Shown here: one piece after another, positions 1 to 13,600 of the stretch
Numbering within the stretch: the first letter of the stretch is position 1
Layout: every line of letters starts with the position of its first letter
Assembly: GCA_949752735.1 (NCBI GenBank)
Contig: OX457042.1
Location: forward strand, 21,606,743 to 21,670,742
Length of the DNA stretch: 64,000 nucleotides
DNA from: Lumbricus terrestris
Lineage: Eukaryota > Annelida > Clitellata > Crassiclitellata > Lumbricidae
Direction of reading: 5' to 3'
Notes under the pieces: model-generated
Seen by the model: only the letters and a program-made list of their open reading frames with translations
The model's database searches: none
Told to the model about the DNA's origin: nothing
Translations under genes and position numbers: made by a program

Positions 1-225
1 CTTTCTAAAAATGTTTGGTCACTTTCAGTTCTGCTTTTAAATCCCAGCACACTGTGCAAGCATTGCTGTGTTGGGTGTGCCCTCAGGATTTGAATTCCAG
101 TAGATGGCACAGAATGAGAATTCATACTCCCGCCTTATTAACATAGCTACAACTGAAGTTAAATTAAGTGCATTTTTGTTAATGCTGTACATAGACTTAA
201 AGACATTTTTCAAAATTTGTTGTAG

Positions 226-1594
226 CCTTGAAGACATTCTTGAGTTAAATGATGTACCATCAAAGAACTGGAACAAAGGACGAAACAACTTAAGTAAGTC
301 TCAGTTCACGCAATTTAAACTGTGAGAGGTAAGGTAAAGTAAATTGCTTATTTGTTACTTGCAGTTATTAGGTCTGCATTGCTTGTCATGGAATCGTATA
401 AACTTAATGGCTCACAGCTTTGCTTAAATGGTAACACATAATTATTCAAAATTGTTATATATTTAATAAGTTAATGGATTAAAAAATCATTTTATAATGA
501 GGGATCTTTATGACTGAAGCAGAAATGTTTAGCACCCTGACAAAATAAATAGCTGCAGGTTTTATGTGACAGGGTTGAATGCGGAAGATAAGGATGACCA
601 AGGAAGAAGGGAATTGTCAGCTTCTCCGATTCCAACCAAGGCCGCGATGACACGAGCGAAGTGGAACCTGAAGCCGGAGAAGAGTCTCGAAGAGTCGTGG
701 CTATCTCTCAGTCTCTTCAACCGATTTCAAAAGGGTCGACTATCAGTTGACTTAGAAGGTACTTTTGCATTGTATGCAATCGCCTTGTTTTTATGTGATG
801 TTGTGTCACTGTTGATATTTTGAGACTATGATTTTCGTGGTCTATATGGTAGTGCTCATCCAACAACTGTGTATTTATAAAGACCCTGTTGTGTAAACTC
901 TTTGTATTCACTTTGGATTTGTTTTTCACACACATCTTATACCTCAGATTCAGATTGACTGCTTGCACATGTATATGTCTATTTTAAAAAGGCAAAGTGG
1001 TGATATTTTCAGTTTAACATCACTGTGTGATAACAAAGATCATTAGCAACGCCCTCCTCCTTTATCCAGGCTTGGAACTGGCGCTGGTAGAATGCAACCA
1101 GTGGTGGAGTTAAAAGGCAAAGTGCATTTAGATGAAGGCTTTAAAGCAAGCAGGAACACATTGTGGGGTTGTGCAATGTATGTGTGTATGGTTGTGCATG
1201 AACATTCAGAGAGCGCATTTTAAGAACTTGAATGGTTGCTGAAGAGTGTCTTAAAGTCAACTTTATAATGAATAATCTACTTCACAATGGCTGATCTACT
1301 TTCCACCTTTATAATCTGATGTTCCCCTTGATGAAATGTGGTTCTGTAGAAATCTCGGGATTAAGAATATGCTGTAATGACCTTATCTACCCATAATCTA
1401 AACTATGCTTATCTGATCCAATCATTCTGCTGTGTTTAAATCTTTGTTCTTAGGGGATGCAATGGACGAGTATCTGCTGCCAGTGAAGACAAAACCTCAG
1501 GAACCAGTCATAGTAGAAGAAGAACCGCTCGACTGTTCTAGGTCTGAGTTTCAGCTAATATAAGTTTATCTTTGTCATCATTATCATCATCATT

Positions 1595-1642
<48 letters not shown>

Positions 1643-4600
1643 GCATTTGTATGGCATCTATTAATACTTTCAAAAATGACTGCTTCAGTTACTCATGGGA
1701 TTTGTCTAGACGAGCAGTTTTACGTGTGTGGGCGTGTGCGTGTGTGTGCTGGTCAGTCATATCTAACAATACATTTGAATATGTGGAACAGAAGTGTGTT
1801 CTGGCAGTAAGGTCAATGCAGGAAAAGGCACGAGGCACTGAGTTGTATGGGTGACAAATCACAACAATTGCTTCTGCAATCCCTTAGATACAGGGCTGAA
1901 AGTGGTTTGAAAAAATGTTGGGTCTCTTCAAATGGCCCAAAAGGTGCTAGGTATAAGTATTTATTCAAGCGCCAAAAAATTAATGCCGGGTCTGAGACCC
2001 GGACAGACCCGGCTCACTTTCAGCCCTGCTTAGATCTTATGAAAATGTTTACATATGTTTTGTTTAAGCATTTGATGAGGACTCTATAATGTCAGTGGGA
2101 CACAATATCCTGCTGTTAGAGTGCACATTCTAGTGTTGTCTTCATGCAGAATACGGTTATTGTGCAATGTGCACGGAGCTGGATCAAGTCCTTTACTCTC
2201 AATTGCTCACTGGCACCCATTGATGCTCATCCATTGGGTAATGGCACCTTATAAATTTATTATAATACTAGCAGCGGTTGAAAAATGCTTTGATCAATGT
2301 TATGTTAATTGTTACCATTGTTTTTGTCTTAAGTTACTGTATGTGAAGCTATTGTTCTTACACTGTGGTGAAATTTCTTTCTGTACACAATATTAGTGAT
2401 GGCTTCGTGATTCCGGAGTTGCCATGTGGACAGGAGCTTGTGATTAACATCCTGTCGACGTGGGGCGACAAACACTACGTCGGACTAAATGGAATCGAGG
2501 TTTTTACAAACACTGGTGAACCTGCACCTGTTGCAAAGGTTGGTCACCTCACAGAACTTTAATCATTTTGATCATTTTAAACAATGTGGAGATAGAGGAT
2601 CCGGGTGACTGACCCCTCCCCAGCGAGGGACTAATTCAAGCCGGAAGGAAAAGAAGTTCTAAGTCATCTCACAGTTTGATCATTGTGTTAAGCCACATCT
2701 TTTTGGATCAATTTAGTGTGTCATTTTTCAGTGCCTTCAGAAGTTTCTTAAAACCGAAGTGCTGTAGAGTATCCTGGTAGACAAGCTGTTTAAAGGGATG
2801 AGCTTAGCTACCATAACAATTGCCAGCAACTTTAACTGCAGATAATGCTGCAAACGTAAATAATTCAATGGTTGAGGAGAATTTTTGATTACTCGTGACT
2901 AATTTAGTAAGGACCTGTGTATCAGATTACAGTTTTAGCAGAGGATCATTTGATTTTTTAAGCATGCTGTGTTATTTCTTCATTGTTTACTATCTCTATT
3001 ATTCGGTGCAAAGGATTAAAACATTGCGGTTTACTTTTAAAAGTAATGCGACCTAAAGGCTGCTTTATTGTTTTTTTGCCTTAATGTGATTTCGGATTGG
3101 GACATAGACTACATTATTTACGGGTAGATTTGAAGATGGAATGGGTAGATTAATCATGATCATAATCTGGAGATTTCTGCAGCACTCAAGCGATGCTGAA
3201 ACATGGGAGCCAGCCTATGCTCAGTCATAACAAAACCAGTAGACAGATAAGACTGGTTTCAGTTGCAGGTGTAAATCCAAAGGTTAAGTGGATAGAAAAA
3301 AATATTGTGTTTAGAATTGCTGGAATGAGAAAGGAATCGAGATCGGTTTGTGGAAGAGGCACATTCAGTTTTGAATGGAAAGCATCTGCATTTCATCTGC
3401 ATTTCATCTTGTAGGATCATATACACGTAATCTGGTGTCCTTAACCTATCAAATTTTTAGTGGACTTAGAAATTGCGATATTGGCCACCATAAACTGATC
3501 ATGTTTAGAATGCAATTGACTGTGACTTTTCCATTTAGGTTTCAGCAGATCCTGCTGACATAAATATCCTTCCGGAGTATTCTGGGGATCCACGCGTTGT
3601 CACTAACCTCGTCGACGGCATCAACCGAACGCGTGACGACACGCACATGTGGCTCGCTCCTTTCACGCTCGGCCAGAATAATCTTGTCAAGATCCGATTT
3701 CAGAAACCAGTTCAGATCTCACTTCTCAGAATTTGGGTGATTCAGAATTTACTCTTGCTCTTCGTTATGGTAGTTAGATGATGAAATTTTGGTATCGTCC
3801 GCATGTTATCTGGTAGGATCATTGCATGTCATCTGGTAGAATCATCCGATTGTCATCTGGTAGAATCATCCGATTGTCATCTGGTAGAATCATCCGATTG
3901 TCATCTGGTAGAATCATCCGATTGTCATCTGGTAGGATCATCCGATTGTCATCTGGTAGAATCATCCGATTGTCATCTGGTAGAATCATCCGATTGTCAT
4001 CTGGTAGGATCATCCGATTGTCATCTGGTAGAATCATCCGATTGTCATCTGGTAGAATCATCCGATTGTCATCGGGTAGGATCATCCGATTGTCATCTGG
4101 TAGAATCATCCGATTGTCATCTGGTAGTATCATCTGCATTTCATCTTGTAGGATCATATACACGTAATCTGGTGTCCTTAACCTATCAAATTTTTAGTGG
4201 ACTTAGAAATTACGATATTGGCCACCATAAACTGATGTTTTGCGCGATTTGATAATGGCATTATAGAATGTATTGTAAGCTTATATCAGTAAAGGAAATT
4301 TACATTTGACTTTACTGGCTTCAGTCTATTAGGATTCATGGTAAACTTGTTGATGGTGTTTTGGATTGTCAGCATAGAGCATGGTGTCAAAAATCGTCAG
4401 CGCTGACACCCCACTCTTTCTGGTCTGCCAATGATATTTTCTGGCATGCGGAGACTTGCTTGCAGACAGACTGCTCAATTTGAGATAGAAGTTAAATTTT
4501 GTAATATTTATGTCTTGTTGCGGTATAATTGGTGTTCGTGTCTGATAAAGACGATCCAGTCAAGATTTAAGGCCTAATTTGACTGTTTGCTAAAAAATAC

Positions 4601-7600
4601 CATTTTGGATTTCGTTTTTTGAAAAGTTTCTGTGCTAAGGCTTACCAACCCCTCAAAGATCGCAGCCTTTATTTTGCTTAGGTGACTTCAGTGCCGTGGT
4701 CTGTCACTTGCTGGAAAATATTACCACTGATCCACCTTTGAAAGTTTGACGCCCTTTGTTTAGAGTATGTAGGGTTACATATCGTTTGTGATCTTCTCTC
4801 TGGTTTTTACTTTGTTTGTGCAACGATTTGACAGAATTACAACAAGTCTCGCATTCATTCGTCTCGTGGTGCGAGAGACATCGAAGTGACGCTCGACGAC
4901 AGACTCATCTTTGTCGGCGAGATCGCTCGATCGTCTGGCGGTCTCGTTGGAAGCTCGGAAGCATTTGGTGATGTCAGTAGCTCCGTACTTTCTCTGTTCT
5001 CTTCCAATCTGTAAATTTCCATACGCATGTTTCATGTGATGCCGGGCATCAAGTGATGGTCTCTTCTAAGTGAACCACATTGCCAATGAAACAATTCATT
5101 AGATAAAACATATAGAGATCTATAGGCAGGAACCACATTTAGGTGGATGTTAAGGGTGCTCCTAGCACCTGGGTTCACAGTTTTGAGGGGCCCGCAGTTA
5201 TAAATATGTGTGTGTTTTACCAATGGATTGTCAATGGGCAGAGGCGTAGCGACCGCCCTGCGTACCCTCCGGCCGGAGGGGCCCCCGAGAGGAAGGGGCC
5301 CCTAAAGTGACCCAAAAATGAAAGGTATAACTAGGTTATTGACATTTATTGAAGCTATCGCACAATCCATGTGAGTTTTACTGACAAAACCGCGAAGTAA
5401 ATACGGAATACATGCATGTACTATCTAGGCCTAAGTATAATAATATGAATCCTGTATATTGCATAAAATAAATACCACATGCCAGTGTCTGCATTGTAAG
5501 GGGCCCGCCGCCCAGAAATATATGTTCGCAGGGGGCCACGTTCTTTGTTGCTACGGCCCTGTCAATGGGGGACCATTGGAGGGTGATCACAGCTCCCTGG
5601 CCCTCACTAGCTTAATGCGGTCCTGTGCATAGTCTCTCTGGAAACCATTTCAGACAGGAAGAGGATATAGAGGACCAGCATGTCCAAACGCATCTCACTT
5701 CAGTCCTCTGATCTAGCTAGACTGCCCAGCTGAATTTGCAAAACTGACGATGAAAGTATTGAATTGTGAAATTTTGAGACTGCAATCGATAAATTGTTGG
5801 AACCAGTACAAGGGGCAGACATGTGGAAGCGAAATTTGGATGCATCTCTTTCTCTACTGAATCACAACCTTTGGCAGAAGTCCCATATGCTAGCTACAAG
5901 ATAATCGCACACAAGGCGTCATGGAATTATACAGGGGAAGGTAAATACAATGAATAAAACTTAGAAAATAAGCTAAATAAATATAAAAGCATACGTATAT
6001 AATTAATTGATAATGATATATAAGACGTGGAAATTAAATGTTTTTTGCAGACGATTTTGTTTTCAACGGATGAGGAGGTGCTCGAATTGGTGTCTCGCTA
6101 CGATCAGACATTTGAAGTCGACTTCGACGACGAGGACTTTGGCCGCGAAATGACCGAACGACCAAGGACGGCCGACAAAGGAGATGAGGTTCTTCACCAT
6201 TCTTTACTCTACGCCAGGGTTAAAGTTAGGGTAATTAGAGGTAAGGTAGGGTAAGGTAAGAAATTTAAGGTAAGGCTGCTTGTTTGGCACAGGCCTTAAC
6301 TGAGTTAGCCAAACAAACAGTGGGTAGGCAGACTGTTCCAGCAGCGGGGACCAGCAGTTGAAAAAGCGTGCTCCCTGAAGCGTGTCCTCGTCCTCCGCAC
6401 ATACAGATCTCCTTTCACACTGGATCTCAGTGCAAGTCCAGCACCTGATGAAGCCGTCTGCACGCAATAGGATTTGTGGTAGTGATGATGCGAGTAAGTA
6501 TAGTTTCGTAATTGTTTACGCTAATATTTTTATTTCAGAAGTCGCGACCTTTTACGTCGGCCTCTCATCTGAGGAAGCGGCCAGATGGAGCAGAAGCCGT
6601 TCCACATGAGGGACCAGGAACAGCAGCCAGTTCCGGGATTGATCAGCTGCCAAAGGGACGATGTCAGTTGGGCATGCACTTGTTTATTTATATGTTTATT
6701 CATCATAGATGATGATAAGCACCTTCGTGAGGTTATTGTAAGGCACTGTATAAATGTCCATATATAATTATGCATACTATACTACACTATTTTTTTATTT
6801 ATAAAACACCTCTCACAGTACAATCTAATCAGAGGCGCTCTCAGAGTGCGAAGATCCCCTTGAAAAAAAGAAAAGTTTTAAGGATACACACATACATTGT
6901 TATTTTTAACTGAACTATTAATGCTCTAAAATATCAGTATTATTATTTAAATTCAGGTTCATATTTTTGTTTAAAAGTCAACCATACCATTGTGTTCTCA
7001 CAATTATCAATGCTAAAAATCTGTTTTGGCTCAAACTTGTTGTGTTTAGGCGCTTCGTTGTGTTTATGTGCTATGTATAATTAAGGCAGCATTGAATAAA
7101 ATTACATTTTGGTAAACTGCATAGTAAAATGAATACGTGAAATTGAATCAAATTGTTCTGAATTGAATTTCATCGAATTAAGCTACTTTATATGAAATTA
7201 AGTGAAGATTTATTGATTGCAGGAATTTTCTGTAAATTCATGTAAATTGATATATTTGAAATTATTTATTGTCATAAATTTATTTTATATTTGATTTGCT
7301 TAAGGTCTGCGGTTGAACTTCACGGCAACCTGGGGTGATGTCCACTACCTTGGTCTAACTGGAATTGAGGTGTTGGACAGGAGTGGCGAATCAATTCCAA
7401 TCATGATTGACATGATAGATGCCAATCCAAGAGATCTGCAAGTCCTGCCAGGATATGAAACAGACGACCGAACCCTCGACAAGTCAGTGTGCCACGTAAA
7501 ATTACATCACCTTTGTTACATTCCCTAATGTTATGCTTACCATATGTTTGTTTGTGCACTTGTTATAGCGCCCCTTCAAGCAGTGCCTAAAGTGTGGAAA

Positions 7601-10600
7601 AATAAGTGCCTGGACGCCCCTTACCTCTCCAAAAGAAGTGCCTGGACGCCCCTTACCTTTCCAGTCTGTGCTCGCCAAAAAGTGGCTGGACGGCGTTCAG
7701 ATTTTAAAACAAGTGCATGGACGCCGTCCATGACCGTCCAGGCACACTTTAAGCCCTGCCTTCAAGCACTCTACTCAGAGGCGCTCCCGACTGAAGAGTG
7801 GACACTGCAACAGAGTTTCACGCCGAAGCGCTGAGCAATTGCGAGTGAAGGACTTGCCCAAGATCCCTAAGTGGCGACGTGCGGTGGATTCGAACCTCGA
7901 ACCTTCCAGCATCAAGGCAACGACGCCACCACTACACCACCGCACCCCACATATCATAGCATGGTTACAGTAAGTACCTTAACTTATGTTAGCATACCCA
8001 TTCAGTGGTGGCGCTAGAGGGGGATAAGGGGGGCTAAGCCCCCCTAAATAAGGCCATCCATTTTTTTCCCATGTAAAAATAAAATTTTGGACGATTTACC
8101 CCCTTTGGCCCTCCCAAAACTGAAATCCTGGCGCCGCCACTGTACCCATTACCCTTTGTCACTGTATTTTATTATTATGTAACCTTTACCATGCGACATA
8201 TTGGAATGAATTCTTGGTGGTTTATGCTGACGAGTGGTTACTTTACCTTATGATGCCTTTATGATTTTAGAGTAATGATTGGTTACATTACCCTATGTTA
8301 TCTCATGGTGACATGCCATATGCTTCCATGTTGCCATATGTTGCCTTGCCTTTGTCTAGCATACCTTGATGTGCACGCCGCTTTCTGCACGATCTCCACA
8401 CTTTCTTCATTCTGCTGAACGCCTTGATCACGAACCTCATTAAACCAACATCAGGCTTTCACTATTGTGGGTCCCTCAATGTAGAATGACCTTCCCCTGC
8501 AATTCGTAGCAGGATTCTGGTGGGAAATTCACCTGTATGTCTTCGCTGCTTGAAGATCTTTCTCTTTTATGTCACGCTGAGAGCACTTCTGAAATGCTCT
8601 GATGTGAGAAGTGCTTCAAAAATGTTCAAATTAGATAAGATTAGATAAGATTAGATAAGATTAGATGAGATTAGATTAGATAAGATTAGATAAGATTAGA
8701 TTAGATGAGATTATATTAGATTAGATGAGATTAGATAAGATTAGATTAAATTAGATAACCATGCGTCATTAGATAAGATTATATTAGATTAGATGAGATT
8801 AGATAAGATTAGATAAGATAACCATGCGTCATGATCCATTTCTTGCTTTCATTTGTTCGTAGGTTGATCGATGGGATGAACGTGACATCGATCGACGAAC
8901 ACATGTGGCTCATTCCATTCACCGAATCAGAGAATCATTTCGTCCAGATCAACTTTGGTCAGCCGACAGAACTGACCGGCATTCGCATTTGGAACTACAA
9001 CAAGAGCCCCGAAGACACATACCGAGGGGTCAGTCGGACGGATGGACAGACTCTTTGGAGGCGATTGATAATATTTACAGCTTTATTGGGCAGTTCTCTT
9101 TGAATATGTAGACTCCGTAGCCAGTGGTTGACGTTGGAAACTTATGGTAACTCGACTCGGACCACCACGGACTACTCTCACGGACATCCCTTCTAACTCA
9201 ACGCAGCGCTCGTGAATAAGTTGGTGCCCCGCGCTTGGCTCTCGAGTGGCGCTTTAGAAATTTCGAGTTTATGATTGCGAGTTTATGATTGGGCAGTGGT
9301 TAAAGTGGTTTGGGTGAGCAGTGGGAACGCAAGCCAAGAATTTTGAGAGCAGTGGGAACGCCGTTCCCACGTGTTCCCACCCACTTTAAACTCCGACATT
9401 GTGTGAGCATGAGAGCGCCGAATGGGTTAGCAGTGGGAACGCCGAAGAGGAGTTTTATTGGAACGCATGTTCTCAGGGTTCCATGCATGGTGAGCAGTGG
9501 GAAAAGCAATGTCGAGCTTTCTCAATCGCTGGTCATTCCACCTGGAACAGGCTTCCAGTGGCTCTTCACCTAATGCCCAGTGGTCACTCCGTCATGTTCT
9601 TTTCTAGCCTTAAGACTGTCCTATTTAGTCGAGGTTGGGTCTGGAGTGCTTCTGAGTAGATGGTCTTGAAGGAGTGCTATGTAACTGCTCCTAAAAAAAG
9701 AATTAGGTAGGTTCAATTTAGGTAAGGTAATGTTTGTTTGTTTGTATGTGCACTTGTTATAGCGCCCTTCAAGCTTCCTGCTCAGAGGCACTCCCGACTA
9801 CAGCGTGGACACTGCATCAGAGTTTCACACGGAAGCGCTGAGTAAGTGCGAATGAAGGACTTGCCCAAGGTCCCTAATCTATGGTTAGCTAAGGTAGAGT
9901 AAAGTATCATGAAGTATATTGAAAGGTTAGGTGAGATAATATGGATCATTTGTGCGTGTCTCTGTTAGGCGGTAGTCTTCAGTGACTGGATTTAGAAGTT
10001 CACTGATAGTATTTTAGATCTCTATCTTGTTGCTTCTTCCTATCGAACTGAATGTTCTTTTCACTCTAGGCACGTATCATGCACGTCAGTCTCGACGGCT
10101 GTTCCGTTTCGCCGCCAGAGGGCTATCTGATTCGCAAGGGTCCTGGAAACTGCTTCTTTGACTTTGCACAGGATATCAGTTTTGTTAACACTCCGAAATC
10201 CGTTACGAGAGATTCACAGAAAACCAGGTAAATTGAGTTTCTTATCCTGTTAGTTGTTACATGTGGCAGCGATGTTCTTTTACTTTGTGTGCACCGCTGT
10301 CATTGTTATTGTCAGCATGATGTAATCTGAATGGATCTTATCTAATGTTTGCGACGCTTTGCGATTCTAAAGTGCCATTATTATAATAATGTCTAAGACA
10401 TCAATGAATGGATTATAATTATATTGGTTCAGGTAAACTGTAATATTCGTTTGAATATATTCCAGTGGAAATCCAATAAAACTAGAATCTTGTCTAATGA
10501 TTTATATAGAGCCACTGTCAGAATGCACATGGCATCAATGTTGCTTATTACTATTATTATTAGTAGTAGTATTTTTTGTCGCATGTAAAGTCGCACAGAT

Positions 10601-13600
10601 ACGAGAATCAGAGACACTTAATTGAAACCATTTTCAAAGAGGTACAGTCCAATCCAATAGGTCAGAGATATCTGAAGTAAAGCTACATGGTGGGTGTGCA
10701 AATTAAGAGTGGTTATTCTTGAATTTAAACATTATTGGCATCATCATCATCGTCTTCACCTAATCATCCTACATGATGTTGACAGTGGCTAGTTACCTGC
10801 ATTACCTTTGGATATGTTTTTTACATGCATTACCTTTGGATATGTTTTTTACCTGCATTTCCTTTGGATATGTTTTTTTTACCTGCATTACCTTTGGATA
10901 TGTTTTTTACCTGCATTACCTTTGGATATGTTTTTTGTTTCAGCATGACACTGCCTACATCCGAAGACTCAAATGAAGAGTATGAAGTTATCCAGAAACC
11001 CTGTGGATGTATCCTCTTACGTGTTCAAAATATCAGATTTTTATTTTATTTTTGACATTTATTTCTTGTTAAAGGTTAGTAAACGTGAATCTGAGGTGTA
11101 TGGCAAGTGTGTGTGTGCAGAGGACTTGTCCTTGGTTGTTGTAGGTTTATACAGAATCTGGACACTTGAAATACGAAATAGATCATTGTGTGACATAGAA
11201 CGTGAAGTAAAGGAATGATTCCTATGGAAACCTATTTATAAATGTAATTAATGCAAAGTAAGGTTTTGGTGTAATTACATGACTTATTGCAAGAATTATG
11301 GTCACATTGGTTAAATTATAAAAATTAGCACCTGCTATTCAACAGTATAGTGACTTCATTAGTGGGTTCACATATTTTAAAGTAAAAGTAAGTAGTTGAA
11401 ATATAATCGCCATTTTATGGAACCGTGACATCAAGTATCAGTCATCTACCAGTTACAACTGTTGTCTTCGTGGGGTGACCCATACTACCTCGGTCTAAAT
11501 GGACTAGAATTCTACAATGCTGATGGAGTGAAAATAAATCTCACAGAAAATAGTAAGTACTGATTTGCATTTATCTAGTGGTCCTGTCTGGTCTGTTGTG
11601 TATAGAAGTCCATAAGTTATTTTTATGAGAATTTTTGTACCATTTGCAAACAGCGATGCCTAAGAAAGAACACACTGTGATGATTAAGAAACTATCAAAC
11701 GACACAATATAACATAATGGTTTCAAACTCAAACTGTGCTATGAAGTAAAATTAAAACTTCTACCATACCTGACTGCCAATGTTTGTTATTGAACATGTT
11801 ATGAGTATTTTTGCAAAATTATATGCGTAGCCTATTGCTAGTGTGAGTGATGGTAGATTTCGCTAGGAACAACAAGTTCCTCTGTAAGCCTATCTGAAAA
11901 GTCACCATTTGACCAGCAGCGGCGCCATTCGTACAATTTCAGCAGATGGCGTCAGGGTCATGGCAGATATTCAGCAGGCCGAAGAAATTAGGTGTAAAGA
12001 AGAAATTACACATTCAAAGGAATTTTTGATAGGTCATTAGATAGGTCAAAAGTAAAATAGGCGGGTCGCGACCTATGGTAGCGCTGCCATTGCCACTGGC
12101 TGGCTCTGACATACATGTAGAGCTAAAACATTGGAGTTGATAAGGTTGATAGGTCATTAGCTCTGTTATCTAACCTCACCTCACTTAGTTGTATCTGACG
12201 TTTACGTTACCTTATTTAATTAATTAATGTACAACACATTGCCTAATATCATCATATGATACTATATGTAATCCTACGACCACACATTTGTGTATCTTTT
12301 TGTGTTACGTTGCACTCTGATACTTATTCCTGAAGTTTACTAAGTGTTGTTTTCCTGTAGACATCTCTGCCTATCCGGACAGCGTTAATGTACTTGAAGG
12401 AATTGAAAACGATGTTAGAACTCCAGACAAACTGATCGATGGAGTGAACGACACTCAGGACGGACGACACATGTGGCTCGCTCCCATTCTGCCCAGTATT
12501 GTACGTGTTTAACCAGTGGTTTTACACATGCACACACAATGTCATACACACACACATACTATTATGTATATATTTTCATGGAATGATGGTCTAATTCAGG
12601 GCTGTACTCAAGGGTATACGCAGGTACACGGCGTATACTCACCTCCTGGAAAAAATGACAGCGTATACTCACCTCAAAAAACGAGGGTACACGCGGGTTT
12701 ACAGCATATACCCACTTCAGTAAGACCAAGTGGGGACACGCAGACAAAAATCGCGAATTACGAAGGCAAAAAAATCATGAAAGTAGAGCGTTTTAAGCTG
12801 TCTTAAAGGTTTTCCGTTCGATGACTAAAAAAGTCGTCAGAAATTGTTGGCCCCATAGAGTCGTTTTTATCCGGCGGCAGTGTGTACTCACCTCAAAAGT
12901 TCTGAGTACAGCCCTGGACTCTAATTTGTATTTGGGTGTAATGATAAAAAAATTCTAATATTAAGACGATTTGTAGAGCGCCTTAGCCCAGCCAAGGCTG
13001 CAGAAAAGGCAGCACTGTGCACAAGTTTAGAAAGTGAATGACAGCTCTCTGTAATTCGACATTTGCAGGTTTGATTTGACTTAACTTGTAACAATATTGG
13101 ATAATTTGTGTCACTCTTACATGTCTCGCGCCTCGGATTCTGGAACTTCAGAGAGGGGTGGGCAGAGGAAGAATAAATCTAATAAATAAATCTAGAAGCT
13201 ACGGAGTTTTTTCCCAGACAAAACATTTTGCTGAATTTCGTAAGTAGGAGCTCTCTCGTCGTCATAGCTAGGGTTAGGGTTTCTCTTAGGGTTAGAGCTA
13301 GGGTTAGGGTTTCTCTTAGGGTTAGAGCTAGGGTTAGGGTTTCTCTTAGGGTTAGAGCTAGGGTTAGGGTTTCTCTTAGGGTTAGAGCTAGGGTTAGGGT
13401 TTCTCTTAGGGTTAGAGCTAGGGTTAGGGTTTCTCTTAGGGTTAGAGCTAGGGTTAGGGTTTCTCTTAGGGTTAGAGCTAGGGTTAGGGTTTCTCTTAGG
13501 GTTAGAGCTAGGGTTAGGGTTTCTCTTAGGGTTAGAGCTAGGGTTAGGGTTTCTCTTAGGGTTAGAGCTAGGGTTAGGGTTTCTCTTAGGGTTAGAGCTA

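Larger units (their letters stand above)
2397..6188 (+). other. KATNIP: KATNIP module 1 (DUF4457-type unit), four exons
   Basis: Exons 2397-2538, 3539-3736, 4835-4972 and 6051-6188 encode the first of three similar units. The order is: a WGD..YVGLNGIE strand motif; then D.RVVTNLVDGINRT and HMWLAPFT; then RIW/NYNKSR with RGARDIEV; then FVGEIARSSG and ILFSTDEE. The intron after RIW is phase 0. An acidic tract (EVDFDDEDF) follows and joins a linker exon at 6539-6662 that is rich in Arg, Pro and Ala. The unit resembles a jelly-roll (discoidin-like) layout, which is an inference from the motif order only. Confidence 0.85.
7305..10227 (+). other. KATNIP: KATNIP module 2, three exons
   Basis: Exons 7305-7482, 8863-9028 and 10070-10227 repeat the module 1 order: TWGDVHYLGLTGIEVL, then RTLDK/LIDGMNVT and HMWLIPFT, then IWNYNKSPEDTYRG/ARIMHVSLDG. 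The closing part is YLIRKGPGNCFFDFAQDISF. The incoming Cys codon is split T/GT across the intron at 6663-7304. The exon ends use GTCAGT donors at 7483 and 9029. Confidence 0.87.

Noticed and set aside
3803..4252. HLVESSDC-repeat protein, or a CRISPR-like array
   Set aside because: A contiguous 24-bp minisatellite with no unique spacers, in an intron; open in several frames. The host is eukaryotic.
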